A DNA stretch of 64,000 nt from Sphingomonadales bacterium (GCA_006226685.1 SBGG01000025.1:1-64000); one strand, 5' to 3'. Shown: positions 42,055 through 52,050, counted from the stretch's first letter. The notes: generated from the letters alone by a model not told the origin. Numbers and translations are program-made.

Positions 42055-43233
42055 TTACTCATCAGGTCCAGCAGGCTTCAAAATTTCGCCAATCCGGTCC
42101 ACCCCCTCCTGATACCAGAACCATTGCCCACCGAGTTGAATAGCCAGGCCTTTGGCGGGTGCCTTTAGATCTTCCGACTTCCAAGCCTGCGTAAACGTGT
42201 GAGAAGTCACATTAGGTATGCCTTGGTCGAGCAGCATTTGGATGGCTTCAGTCATGCGAAATTTGGGACGTTCGACATGCTTGATGGCCACTTCCACATT
42301 GGAGCCTACGGGGCTGAAAGAAACAGCTTGATCAGCCTTTTTTGAATTGTTGCTCACTTTGGGCACGACATAAACACGATAGGCGTAATCTGGATCGTTG
42401 AAATCCGCCGTTGACATGGGCGCTTCGAGTAGTGCGTTCACCGCCGCCACCGACTTCGCAACCGGTGCTTCACCCTTGATCATGTTCGGGGACTGAAGCG
42501 TGAGAGCCTGCAATTGGATTGTGAAAGCGAGGTCGTGAGAGAAGTCAAATTTTGCTCCAAATTTGTCTTTTGCATATTTGAGGAAGTTTAACGCCGTAGC
42601 TTGAAGCTTCGCCTGTACGTCATCATTTATGTCCTCATTCGATCTGTGTTCAACCTCGTTGCGAATTGCGATTATATATCGAAGATTATTTACCTGGCCC
42701 TTCGTCAAATTACATTCTGGCCGTTCAAGGCTGTAGCTTAAATCCCAATGCTTCTCTTTGCCATCGATGAGAATGGGCGTTCCGTCCGGATTTAAGTAAA
42801 CTGGCTTGATCTTGCTTTGGGCAAAACGTGCATGAAGTAGATGGGTCCAAGCGATCACTGCCAAGACGATGAATGTTTCTGACCTCGTGACGATCATGTT
42901 ATTGTTATAAACCATGATGGCGGTTTTCATGATTTCAACCGCTTTGTGGACCTGCGCCGAAATAGGGTCCGTGTCACAAAATCCGAGCTTGTCGGCCAAC
43001 GCAGCTATTTTTGCGTAATCATAAAGAAGTCTATCTATTTCCTTTTCCGACGCGGGTTCCGTATCGACGTACCTCTGCTTGAGGTTTTTACGAATCGATC
43101 CGATTTCTCGATGATTTATGTTGCGATCAAGATAACTGAAAATCGACAAAATCTGCTGATCATTAAATTGTCTATGAACGATCAAACCTTTGATCAGAGA
43201 AATTTCCCTGTCCGACAGGACCAACTTCGCCAT
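42055..43233 (-). CDS. DUF3644-like protein with HEPN-type RNxxxH motif
   Basis: RSETFIVLAVIAWTHLLHARF..., KHWDLSYSLERPECNL, IIAIRNEVEHRSNED. Confidence 0.65.
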   Translation of the reverse strand: MAKLVLSDREISLIKGLIVHRQFNDQQILSIFSYLDRNINHREIGSIRKNLKQRYVDTEPASEKEIDRLLYDYAKIAALADKLGFCDTDPISAQVHKAVEIMKTAIMVYNNNMIVTRSETFIVLAVIAWTHLLHARFAQSKIKPVYLNPDGTPILIDGKEKHWDLSYSLERPECNLTKGQVNNLRYIIAIRNEVEHRSNEDINDDVQAKLQATALNFLKYAKDKFGAKFDFSHDLAFTIQLQALTLQSPNMIKGEAPVAKSVAAVNALLEAPMSTADFNDPDYAYRVYVVPKVSNNSKKADQAVSFSPVGSNVEVAIKHVERPKFRMTEAIQMLLDQGIPNVTSHTFTQAWKSEDLKAPAKGLAIQLGGQWFWYQEGVDRIGEILKPAGPDE

Positions 43234-43344
43234 AACCCTGCCCCCTCATCACGACATTTATACATGCGGTGTTCTGATGGATATTCCCGAAATGATGAAA
43301 TAGGCGATAATCTGCGCCTCTCTGCTCTCTTGTTAGGATAATTG

Positions 43345-44187
43345 ATGGTCATTATACCAGATTTGAAACCTACCCAACGTCTCCATGTTTTCGATCTGGT
43401 TGAGGAGGCCGGGTTCGATGTGACGGACTGGGTAGAAAGCTCGAATGATCCGCGCGGCCCTAAGGCAAATCCGAAATATTGTTATGAGTGGTCATTTATC
43501 CAGTCGGGCAAGCTGGTGATCCTGAACCTGTGGTATTCGGCCATGCGCGAGGAAGGCGGCCTTATCGTGCAGCGCGGCAATTTTCGCGAAGACGCCGAAT
43601 ATCATCGGACAATGACGCGGAAATCGTCTTGGGCCAAGCGTGCACTGCGCTCGGATGATGCGCTTCAGATCGCGTTGCGCGACAACCTACCTGTTCGCGT
43701 AATTATCAACGACGGCAAGCAGCGGAGCCGCGATGACCCTGAGCTGCGTCCGTCAAAGGTTACTGCCCGCGAACTTGATCCTGTGCCGTGGACCATCACC
43801 GGTTACGATTGGAAAACCGGCCAGCATGAACTGACGCGCGGTATCTTTGCACAACCATGCGTCGATCAATTCGACCTGGACCTTGCAGACAAAGCCGAAC
43901 CGCAGCGCACGGAAGTCACTTCGACCCCGTTCATTCGTGATCCAGCCGTGCGGCGGCGCGTACTGCTACGATCGAAAGGCAAGTGCGAATTGTGCGGGCG
44001 TCAAGGCTTCGAGATGGCCAGTGGGGCGCTCTATCTGGAAACCCACCATGTCATTCCGTTGGCGTTGGGCGGCCCGGACAAGGACAGCAACGTGGTGGCC
44101 CTGTGCGCCGACGATCATCGCAGGGCACACTTCGCGTTGGCTCGCGACGAAATCGCCGAACGTCTGAAGACAATTGCCCGCACGTAA
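43345..44187 (+). CDS. HNH endonuclease, McrA-like
   Basis: CELCGRQGF...LETHHVIPLALGGPDKDSNVVALCADDHRRAHF. Confidence 0.85.
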   Translation: MVIIPDLKPTQRLHVFDLVEEAGFDVTDWVESSNDPRGPKANPKYCYEWSFIQSGKLVILNLWYSAMREEGGLIVQRGNFREDAEYHRTMTRKSSWAKRALRSDDALQIALRDNLPVRVIINDGKQRSRDDPELRPSKVTARELDPVPWTITGYDWKTGQHELTRGIFAQPCVDQFDLDLADKAEPQRTEVTSTPFIRDPAVRRRVLLRSKGKCELCGRQGFEMASGALYLETHHVIPLALGGPDKDSNVVALCADDHRRAHFALARDEIAERLKTIART

Positions 44188-44292
44188 CACCGTACTGCCA
44201 TCCCCTCCGATGACAAAAAATAATGGAAGACTCCGGACCCGAGCCCCTGTCCTCCTGAAATCAAGAGAGCAGAGACCCGAGCCCGGAGCTCA

Positions 44293-44475
44293 TTAGTCGT
44301 CGATGGCGGTGGCCTGACCGTAGTCGCGCACCGACTCCCGGTTATACATGACGGTGTGGCACCTCTGACAGTGAACCGTCGATCTGTCCCTGACCGGCAG
44401 GCGCGACCACTTCACCCTATGACGCTGCCCGCACTTGGGACAGGTCATCTCGTGTACGCCTTCCTCAAACGCCAT
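44293..44475 (-). CDS. small zinc-ribbon protein
   Basis: CPKCGQRH...HCQRCH two CxxC pairs; overlaps the integrase stop. Confidence 0.6.
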   Translation of the reverse strand: MAFEEGVHEMTCPKCGQRHRVKWSRLPVRDRSTVHCQRCHTVMYNRESVRDYGQATAIDD

Positions 44476-45640
44476 TGCCCGCGCCTCCCCAATCGACGTT
44501 CAGGTTGGCGGCGCTTTTCTCAACTGCTTTAAGTAATGTATCATTCGCAAGATGAGAATACCGCTGAGACGACTTATAATCCTTGTGGCCGACGAGCTTA
44601 CCTACGGTATATAGATCAACACCGGCCGAAACAGCAGAAGAACAGAACGAGTGCCTTAGATCATGTATTCTTAGATCGGGCATTCCTGCTGCTTTTCGTG
44701 CCGTATCCCAAGCGCGCTTTATGGTGTTGTAGGGCTTCTTCGTCTTGGGATTGGGTATCAGCCATTCGCATTTCTCCCAACGAGGCAGCTTGTCGATGAC
44801 CGTCATCGCCTGGCTCGATAGCGGTACATAGCGGGGCTCCCCGTTCTTCGTCTCGGGGATCAGCCACATGCCGCGTTCGAGATCGATATCCGCCCATTTC
44901 GCCTTGAGTAGTTCCATCTTTCTCGCTCCGGTAAGCAGCAGGAGGGCGACGATGCTGGCAAGCTGGGTGTTGTCGGATTGTGCTGCCTTTTCATGCAGAC
45001 GAGCCGCTTCCTTGGGGGTGAGGAACCGTTCACGCGCATTATTGAATTTCTTGCGCGTCACATGCTTGACCGGATTCACCTCGGTACCGGGAACGCCCCA
45101 GCGATTGCCGAGCTCGAACGATCGGTTGAAGGTCATGCGGATGCGTTCGACGGTAGCAGGAGCAAGTCCCCCGGCCATCTTCTCGGCAAGCCATTTCGAG
45201 ATATCCTGGGTCTTGATTTCGTCGAGACGCATCTTGCCCCAGCGCGGCAGGATATGCAGGCGCAGGATCATTTCAGTCGATGCGTGCGACTTGATATAGG
45301 CCTCGGCATGTTCGAGGTGCTGCTTGGCAAGGTCGGAGTAGAGGCCAATGGCTTTCTTCTCCTTCTTCTCCGCCTGCGGGTTGCCGCCCAGGACGACTTC
45401 CGCTCTCAGTTTCGCCGCCGCCTTTCGAGCCTGTTCAACGGTGATATCTCCAAAGCGCCCTATCTTGTATTGGCGTTGGCGGCCGTTTGCATCGGTGAAG
45501 CGCAGGGCGAAGGTGCCGCCATTGGTCCTCTTTTCATATACGAAGCCGGGTATGTGAATGTCCCAGTGGTCGGTCTTGCGTTTTCCGGGCTCGCATTGAG
45601 CCGTCAAACAATATGCATGGTCGAGCTTTGCCTTTGGCAT
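44465..45640 (-). CDS. int: tyrosine recombinase/integrase (P4-like)
   Basis: DUF4102-like N-terminus; catalytic R..HxxR..H..Y pattern: LTGARKMELL, HDLRHSFCS, VGKLVGHKDYKSSQRYSHL. Confidence 0.93.
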   Translation of the reverse strand: MPKAKLDHAYCLTAQCEPGKRKTDHWDIHIPGFVYEKRTNGGTFALRFTDANGRQRQYKIGRFGDITVEQARKAAAKLRAEVVLGGNPQAEKKEKKAIGLYSDLAKQHLEHAEAYIKSHASTEMILRLHILPRWGKMRLDEIKTQDISKWLAEKMAGGLAPATVERIRMTFNRSFELGNRWGVPGTEVNPVKHVTRKKFNNARERFLTPKEAARLHEKAAQSDNTQLASIVALLLLTGARKMELLKAKWADIDLERGMWLIPETKNGEPRYVPLSSQAMTVIDKLPRWEKCEWLIPNPKTKKPYNTIKRAWDTARKAAGMPDLRIHDLRHSFCSSAVSAGVDLYTVGKLVGHKDYKSSQRYSHLANDTLLKAVEKSAANLNVDWGGAGNGV

Positions 45641-45907
45641 GGCTCTTTCTCCTTTCTAAAGTGATGTTGAGTGTGTGCCGCCAGAGCCGGGTTTGGGCAC
45701 GCAAGGGGTGGGTCCGGCCGCTCGCGGTTTGGTGCGAGACGGGGCTCCAGCGGCTAAGTTTGGATGTGTCGGGCGAGGGAGCGGGAGGTGCCCCCAAGCG
45801 CCCAGTTCGCCAGTTTTGAGTTTGCCCGGCTTCCGGCCCGAACGAGTGGTGATGGCCCGGCGCGGGACGAAAACTGGGTGGGAGACAAAAATCCCGAAAA
45901 CTGAAAA

Positions 45908-47935
45908 CTAGCCGTCAGTCAGCAGGCGATAAACCTGTGCATTGTGGGCCTCGCGCGTGAATGACCAACGATGTTGGGTGGGGTCATCGCCGGTATAGCG
46001 TTCGATCACCTTCATCACCGCGTTTCGACTGACATTGGCCTGTTCCGCCGTGGCGTTACGCAGGGCCATTTTTGTGTTCACGCCCTTGGTGATCTGCTCG
46101 GCAATGACGGCGATGATCTCCGCGTCGGACCGCGTCCGTTCAGCGCGTTTGATGCCATCCACTTCCTCGGGATCGACCTTGCGCACCGAGGATAGGCGTT
46201 GGACGTACGAGATTTTCTCCTCCACTGAATAGGCATAGACGACCGACCGAACGCCGCCGCCTCGGGACTTGTCCTGGGTAAACTCGATCAACTTCTCTCC
46301 GGGATTTTCGGTCGAGGGTAGTTCATCGATGATATAGCCCGCATCGAAGTCATCGAGGATATCGCTCGTACCCGTAGGGATGGACTTGCCATTGTCGCCC
46401 TTGCGCTTGTTGACGTGGGCGAGCGCAAGCACTGTACCACCGGCGGAAACGAACTGGCGAACGACATTGGCGAATGCACTGGCCTGCTGCTTGTTCATCA
46501 GATCGGTGAATTTCTTGAGGGTGTCGATCACGATAAAGAGCCCGCGCGCCGTTCCGCCATGGACCGCTTCGAGCATCAATGTTTCCAGTTTACCGATGCT
46601 GAAGCCGCTATGCCCCGGCACCAGCATATGGACCCCGAATTCATCCAGTAGCCCTAACTTTGTGGCAATTCCCGCGCTATTGTCATCGGCATTGATGATA
46701 TTCACCTTGTCTGGATCGATGCGGCCTTCCTCTATTGCCTGAAACAGCAGATGGAGAACGAGCAGCGTCTTTCCGACATTGTATCTGGCGTACCAGACGG
46801 TGGCCTCACCCTTGAGGCAGACATCACCAAGAAGGGGTGTGGTCGCCTGCGCCATGGCCTCATATTTTGCCGCTTGACCCGAGATACTGAATTTTCTGAA
46901 CGGGTCGGCCTTGGCTTTGGGCTCAGGTGCGGGAACGGGAACAAATTCCGTCTCGCAGGGCTGGAATTTTTCCTCCATGATTGATGCGGTATCGGCCCCG
47001 CCATCACGTGCCATGGCAATCAGAGTGCCGACCGTTATCGGCTTGTCGACCGAACCTCGGAAGGATTTCCACTTGGCTTCGACATCGGCGCGGTCCTTGT
47101 AGCTTTTGCCATTTCGGCTCCAGGCTACCGCGAGTTCCAGTCCCTCATCGCTGCCGCCGGTTTCGTGGTAGACCGCCATCAGGACATGCAGCCAGTCCTC
47201 ATAGCCGCAATCGGGATCGATATGCTCCAGCAATTGCGAGAGCTTGGTAATGTCCGTTGTGGTCTCCGAGGGATCGAATTCCACATCATCGGGGACGGGG
47301 CGTGGGACTGGCCTGCCGTTATGTTGAAATATGGCATCGACAAAGTCCTGCCCAACGGCGTTGAGCTCCTCCAAATTCTTGACGTCCAGGCGATAGAGCG
47401 ACTTGTCCTTGCTTGGCACGAGGCAGATCGAGTTTCTCTCCGCCTTGACATCGATACGCTCCGGATGCTTTTCCGTATCGTGAGAGTCAGGCTTGGCAAA
47501 TGTGCCATCTTTCAGCCAATAGTGGTGATGATAGCCACGTCGCGTTTTGACGATGAACGATGCCTTTACGCCGAACCGCTTTTCGATCTCCGCCAGCGCC
47601 CCTTGAGCCTCCGGCGTATCGGTATCGAGCACAAGCTGATTTTCACCAAGTATGGCTCCGACCTCATGCTCGGGATGTGCCTCCCAGTGTTGCCGGATGG
47701 CTTCCTTTGACACGCCGCCCATCCAGGGTTCGTATTTTGCGGCCGGTCGTTTCTGGCCCGGAACCATGGGTAGGACGACAGATCCGAAGTCTTGCCACCA
47801 GAGCGCGCCTTCAAGGTTCGATTTAAACTCAGGCACATTACGCGGCCGGATGTCATCGATATCCAGATCGCGCAGGCTTATTGGCGCTTTGGGTGGTGGT
47901 GCGGGATTTCCACCCGCATTTGTAACATTATGCAT
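45908..47935 (-). CDS. replication protein: Prim-Pol-like N-terminus, PriCT_2-like region, RecA/DnaB-like AAA ATPase
   Basis: FIVKTRRGYHHHYWLKDG, DYEDWLHVLMAVYHETGGSDEGLELAVAWSRNG-like segment, ATVWYARYNVGKTLLVLHL Walker A, GLFIVIDTLKKF Walker B. Confidence 0.8.
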   Translation of the reverse strand: MHNVTNAGGNPAPPPKAPISLRDLDIDDIRPRNVPEFKSNLEGALWWQDFGSVVLPMVPGQKRPAAKYEPWMGGVSKEAIRQHWEAHPEHEVGAILGENQLVLDTDTPEAQGALAEIEKRFGVKASFIVKTRRGYHHHYWLKDGTFAKPDSHDTEKHPERIDVKAERNSICLVPSKDKSLYRLDVKNLEELNAVGQDFVDAIFQHNGRPVPRPVPDDVEFDPSETTTDITKLSQLLEHIDPDCGYEDWLHVLMAVYHETGGSDEGLELAVAWSRNGKSYKDRADVEAKWKSFRGSVDKPITVGTLIAMARDGGADTASIMEEKFQPCETEFVPVPAPEPKAKADPFRKFSISGQAAKYEAMAQATTPLLGDVCLKGEATVWYARYNVGKTLLVLHLLFQAIEEGRIDPDKVNIINADDNSAGIATKLGLLDEFGVHMLVPGHSGFSIGKLETLMLEAVHGGTARGLFIVIDTLKKFTDLMNKQQASAFANVVRQFVSAGGTVLALAHVNKRKGDNGKSIPTGTSDILDDFDAGYIIDELPSTENPGEKLIEFTQDKSRGGGVRSVVYAYSVEEKISYVQRLSSVRKVDPEEVDGIKRAERTRSDAEIIAVIAEQITKGVNTKMALRNATAEQANVSRNAVMKVIERYTGDDPTQHRWSFTREAHNAQVYRLLTDG

Positions 47936-48476
47936 AATTTCCTCTTGCCGATCGTGGGACCGGACTGAATCGGGTGTAAGAAAAATGGGGACGCCGATTC
48001 TCTCAGCGCCCCCACGGATGGTCTGCGATTGCGGCTCAGGATCTGGGCCGCTCATCGCGTGAAGACGGCGACTCAGTTTCCGCCTTCGATAGTTTTTCAA
48101 GATGTTCGATCAGCGCACGCCAACCAGCAGCGATACGCGAACCGAACGAATTTTCGTTCATCATGGTTGCTTTCAATCAAGGCCGGTCGCCTCCAGCATG
48201 TCAAAGAAGTCCTGGTAGCTGGCGAAGCATGGAAGGCGCTGCCAGCCTGAAAGCCGTTACGATGGAAGAGGAATATGGCCTCGACGCAAGTGTGGCGTGT
48301 TCAGGTGAACAGCGCCCCCAATGCACTTGCTGAGGACTACCCGGCGGTGGTCGTAAACGCCGATTGCCGGATGCAGCTTATCTGGGTTTAGGGTCGATGG
48401 CTTTCAAGCTTTGGTAACAGGCTCACCCGAATTTTTTGCCCGTGGGCAACCTAGACGCACCGGAATGGGTGTAACT

Positions 48477-48746
48477 TTACTCGGTATTGGATGTTGTCCC
48501 TTTTCGATCGGGCCGGTTTGCCAGCGTGATCGCGCCTCCGATCAAAAGGGAAATGATCGAAATGACAGGATATCTTTCCAAAAATTGCACCGCAATGGCG
48601 AGAGCGATGAAACCGAAGGTCTCGCGCGGTCTGTTCAGCATTCCCAGGAAGGCAAGGAAGACAAGCATGACCAGCAGCCCCTTCACTGCCATGCCGATGA
48701 TCCCGAGCCATAGGAGTAGCCATAGGCATCGATCGAAGAGTTTCAT
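48477..48746 (-). CDS. small membrane protein
   Basis: Two or three hydrophobic helices (MKLFDRCLWLLLWLGIIGMAVKGLLVMLVFLAFLGML). Confidence 0.5.
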   Translation of the reverse strand: MKLFDRCLWLLLWLGIIGMAVKGLLVMLVFLAFLGMLNRPRETFGFIALAIAVQFLERYPVISIISLLIGGAITLANRPDRKGTTSNTE

Positions 48747-49024
48747 GTGAGGAGATTCCTTTCGGGCAATAAAAAAGCGCCCCGAAGGACACAAATTTAA
48801 ATAAAATATCCAATTTAACTTGGACAGATTTCATTTTCTATGTCTATTATTGCGAATACATTTGACAGATACTGAGAAATGAAATATAGAGTGGGTCGAG
48901 TTTCGGGGCTTGCGAGAGCTCCGTAGCTGCTGTTGTAGGTTCGATTCCAGCCGTCTTTCTGGCTCCTATCGCCATTTTTCTAGCAGTTGTCGTTGTGGCA
49001 GCGGAAAGGATAAAAGGTGATTTT

Positions 49025-49186
49025 ATGGATGAAAAGAAAGCTAAGAACGCGAAGAATTCTTTGCGTAAAAAGTCGGTAACAAGTAAGTGGTGGAAATTTT
49101 GTCGTAGATTATTTTGTGAAGTTTTACTGATATTCGTAGCGATAGGTTCCAGCATGACGGCAACGGTCGCCGGGCAGTATGCATAG
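49025..49186 (+). CDS. short basic single-TM protein
   Basis: MDEKKAKNAKNSLRKKSVTSKWWKFCRRLFCEVLLIFVAIGSSMTATVAGQYA followed directly by a terminator. Confidence 0.35.
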   Translation: MDEKKAKNAKNSLRKKSVTSKWWKFCRRLFCEVLLIFVAIGSSMTATVAGQYA

Positions 49187-49187
49187 A

Positions 49188-49216
49188 AAGGGAGGCAGTA
49201 ACGTTGCCTCCTTTTT
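49188..49216 (+). terminator. rho-independent terminator
   Basis: GGAGGCA-N7-TGCCTCC followed by TTTTT. Confidence 0.75.
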
Positions 49217-49254
49217 CATTTCTTCTGGCGCAATTGTGGCTGCGAAGCATGACT

Positions 49255-49602
49255 TCATCCATAACGCCGGCAGAGTGCAATTAGGTCTGCATCGATACGG
49301 TCATCATCGGGAATGAAGATCATGACGCCCGAACCGTCATTACAGGTGACATAAACCTGTTCGAACCAGCCGTCAGTGAGCGCGATCCATTCCCAGTTCG
49401 GTGTGAACTCGGATGATGGGAAGCGTTCCCCGTCCACCATGTTCACCAGCGGCGAGAAACCGATTTCGTTGATAATATCCTGCTCAGTATCGCCCGGCGC
49501 GATGACGAGAATGGGGCCGAGATATAATAGGTCCAGCCGCGCATTGGCAGGGTGGTCGGACGGAAGCGCATATGCATCCTCCGGGTTGCGTATGATAAGC
49601 AT
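49255..49602 (-). CDS. hypothetical protein
   Basis: 115-aa ORF with sensible composition; intergenic terminator precedes it on the island. Confidence 0.45.
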   Translation of the reverse strand: MLIIRNPEDAYALPSDHPANARLDLLYLGPILVIAPGDTEQDIINEIGFSPLVNMVDGERFPSSEFTPNWEWIALTDGWFEQVYVTCNDGSGVMIFIPDDDRIDADLIALCRRYG

Positions 49603-49616
49603 GGGTGTTCTCCAAA

Positions 49617-49652
49617 AAGAAAAACCCCCGGCGGTTGGGCCGAGGGCTTTGG
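49617..49652 (-). terminator. rho-independent terminator on the minus strand
   Basis: Minus strand CCCTCGGC-CCAACC-GCCGGGGG-TTTTTCTTTTT. Confidence 0.75.
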
Positions 49653-49683
49653 GATGGTGAGATGTAGTGGGATTAGAGGTGGA

Positions 49684-50691
49684 TCATTCGGGGTTCTCTG
49701 CCGCACAGATGCCTTTGGCTGCGCCCGCCTTGATGGACGCTATTGTTCTGCGATCGTCCGCAATCAGCCGCTTCTCGTCATCGGTGACGCCCTCGCTTTC
49801 GGCCTTGCGTTCAAGGTCAACGACCTCCTCGACCAAGCGACCAAAGGTCTCCCGTGTCTTGCGGCAACTTCTGATATTGAAATCATTCGGAGCCTTACGC
49901 GCAATACGGAACAGTTCATCCCATTCCCTGCGCCTAGCGGTAACGATCTTCTCCTTCTCGATATCCCAGGCGGCCGATAGCTCCAGCGAGTTGGCGTCAT
50001 CGCACGGGGATTCCATGTTGACCACGGTCCAACCGTCTCTACCGCACTTGAGTTCGGCTCGGGCGGGCTCGCCATAGCCACCAAACGAGTTTTTGGCGTT
50101 GTAGGCCACGCACGCCCTGTCTCTTGCCTTGCTGTAGATGATGTCGTTGAACACCGCCGACGCGGGGTCCTTGAGTCTCTCCTTGATGGCCCGTTCGATG
50201 TCTCCTGTGTCGTCACAGGACGTTGACAAAGCCTCTAGCCGTTCCTGGGCTTCCGCTTGTCGATCCTCTTCGGCGCGAAGTCTCTCGGAGTCAGCACGTT
50301 CTCTGGCTTCTTCAGCTTTTCGTTGCGCACGATCCGTCGCTTCCCGTGCTCCTTGCGGTGTTCGTTCATACCAAGCCTGCACATAGCTGCTCGTATCTGT
50401 GGCGTAGACCAGCGAAACCAGCAGGAGGACATATGCGATTGACCGCAAAATCTTCGGCATTGTCCAGAACAGTGGCGGCAGCAGTAAAAGGGCAGCCACT
50501 ATGCTCACACCGATCGAACCAACGATCGGCCCGTAGGTAACACCCGGAACATCAAGGTGTTTAAGTGCGGCAAATGCGCCTACCGCTATCAGCAGTGCGA
50601 CCGCAAAGCCTATCCAATGCAAAATCCGATAGAGTATGAACGGCTTTCTCTTATTGGCCTCCGTGGGAGCGGCGGTTTCTATCTTTTCCAT
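49684..50691 (-). CDS. membrane protein: 3 TM helices, charged coiled coil, C-terminal LKDPASAVFND/YNAKNSFGGYG domain
   Basis: Hydrophobic helices followed by ATDRAQRKAEEARERADSERLRAEEDRQAEAQERLEAL. Confidence 0.6.
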   Translation of the reverse strand: MEKIETAAPTEANKRKPFILYRILHWIGFAVALLIAVGAFAALKHLDVPGVTYGPIVGSIGVSIVAALLLLPPLFWTMPKILRSIAYVLLLVSLVYATDTSSYVQAWYERTPQGAREATDRAQRKAEEARERADSERLRAEEDRQAEAQERLEALSTSCDDTGDIERAIKERLKDPASAVFNDIIYSKARDRACVAYNAKNSFGGYGEPARAELKCGRDGWTVVNMESPCDDANSLELSAAWDIEKEKIVTARRREWDELFRIARKAPNDFNIRSCRKTRETFGRLVEEVVDLERKAESEGVTDDEKRLIADDRRTIASIKAGAAKGICAAENPE

Positions 50692-50693
50692 GA

Positions 50694-51071
50694 TTATTCC
50701 TTTGTGATGTCGGGTTTCTGCCATTTCGCCTCGGCAAAAGCGCGGCAGGCGGTACGGCCGTTGATGATGTTGCGGCCGGTGGAAACACGGATTTGCTGTT
50801 CGTTGATCGGTTCGATTTCGCGACCGCGCAGCTTGGCCTCTTCATAGGCACGGGCGGTCAGGATCGATCGGCACGCAAACAACAGGGCGTCGGCTTCGGG
50901 CATGAACTGGTAACGGGAATAGCGGACATCGACGGTGAAGCCGGTTGCGGTGTCCTGTATGTCGATCTTGGCATTCTTGTCGCTACCAGCCGAAAGGGGA
51001 CGCGAAACGTCAGCGGGAGTGGTGCAGGCGCAAAGCGACGCGACCGCCAACAGGGGCAGAAGATATTTCAT
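50694..51071 (-). CDS. putative lipoprotein
   Basis: Lipobox-like signal MKYLLPLLAVASLCAC; adjacent to the membrane protein above. Confidence 0.6.
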   Translation of the reverse strand: MKYLLPLLAVASLCACTTPADVSRPLSAGSDKNAKIDIQDTATGFTVDVRYSRYQFMPEADALLFACRSILTARAYEEAKLRGREIEPINEQQIRVSTGRNIINGRTACRAFAEAKWQKPDITKE

Positions 51072-51657
51072 AATGCTTCCTTTGATGTGATGCAGGCGCA
51101 CGTGATTGGGCCGATTAAAGCCGAGACGCAGTTGTCCTGTCTGGTGAATGGAATATGTCGCCCCCTGTTGCGGAGCGACGTGTTGGCTTTGACCCTCAGC
51201 CGCCCCTATGTACCTCTCGGGGCAGCGGCCGAAGCCGGATGTTCAGAACCTGACCGTAGGCACAGGCGCATGCACCTTTACCGGCGAACCGGCTGGACAT
51301 ACGTGCATGCCACCCGGCCTCCGAATTTCGGCGACCGAGTTCCTACGAGTTTGAGGTTCTGACGCCCCACCCTGCTCTCACAGGGCACGGCGGTTTTGGC
51401 TTGTTACGGAAGGGTTCGCAAGTGGGGTTTGCGGACCTTCATATAAGATGGCAGATTTCACGCGCTGTCATCAGGCGAAAATTCTATCCAATCGAAGCAA
51501 ATGCTACAGAGAGTGCGTGTTCGGGGGTGTTAATGACTTTCATTGTAGCCAAGAAATTCAATGAACGAATTATCATGCTCGGTGATACCACGATTTCTGA
51601 TGACGATGGTATTCGTCGGGCCGCTTAGGCAGCGGTAATTAAGAAGGGCGTTGCGCA

Positions 51658-52050
51658 ATGATCGAAGTCGTCCAAACTATCCAGACCTCTATCGAGATTG
51701 TTGGCAAGTTACTCGCATTATCGAAGAAGATTGGAGACGCAGATTTTAAAATGCTTATAGCTGACCTGTCCAACGAATTGGGTGATGCCAAGTTGGAAGC
51801 CGCTAATCTGAAAAATGAGCTGGCATCGCTCCGTCAAGAAAACACCGATTTGAAGCAGCGGCTGGAACGACGTGAAAACGACAGGCCGATCTATGCGGAT
51901 GGCGTATACAATTTTGAGGGTGAAGACGGACAATTTTGCACATCTTGCTTCGATACTGGGCAGCGCAAAATTCGTGTACGGCGATTGGCAAACGGTTTCG
52001 AGGTATTCGGCAAATGGGAGTGCCCCTCGTGCAACGCGACTTTCGGTTAG
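51658..52050 (+). CDS. coiled-coil protein with C-terminal zinc-ribbon
   Basis: KLEAANLKNELASLRQENTDLKQRLERREN...CTSCFDTG...WECPSCNATFG. Confidence 0.6.
   Translation: MIEVVQTIQTSIEIVGKLLALSKKIGDADFKMLIADLSNELGDAKLEAANLKNELASLRQENTDLKQRLERRENDRPIYADGVYNFEGEDGQFCTSCFDTGQRKIRVRRLANGFEVFGKWECPSCNATFG

Noticed and set aside
44216-44292. Short direct repeat GACCCGAGCCC near the zinc-ribbon gene, considered as a CRISPR-like or att remnant
   Set aside because: Only two short copies with no regular spacing; no CRISPR array was seen anywhere in the window.
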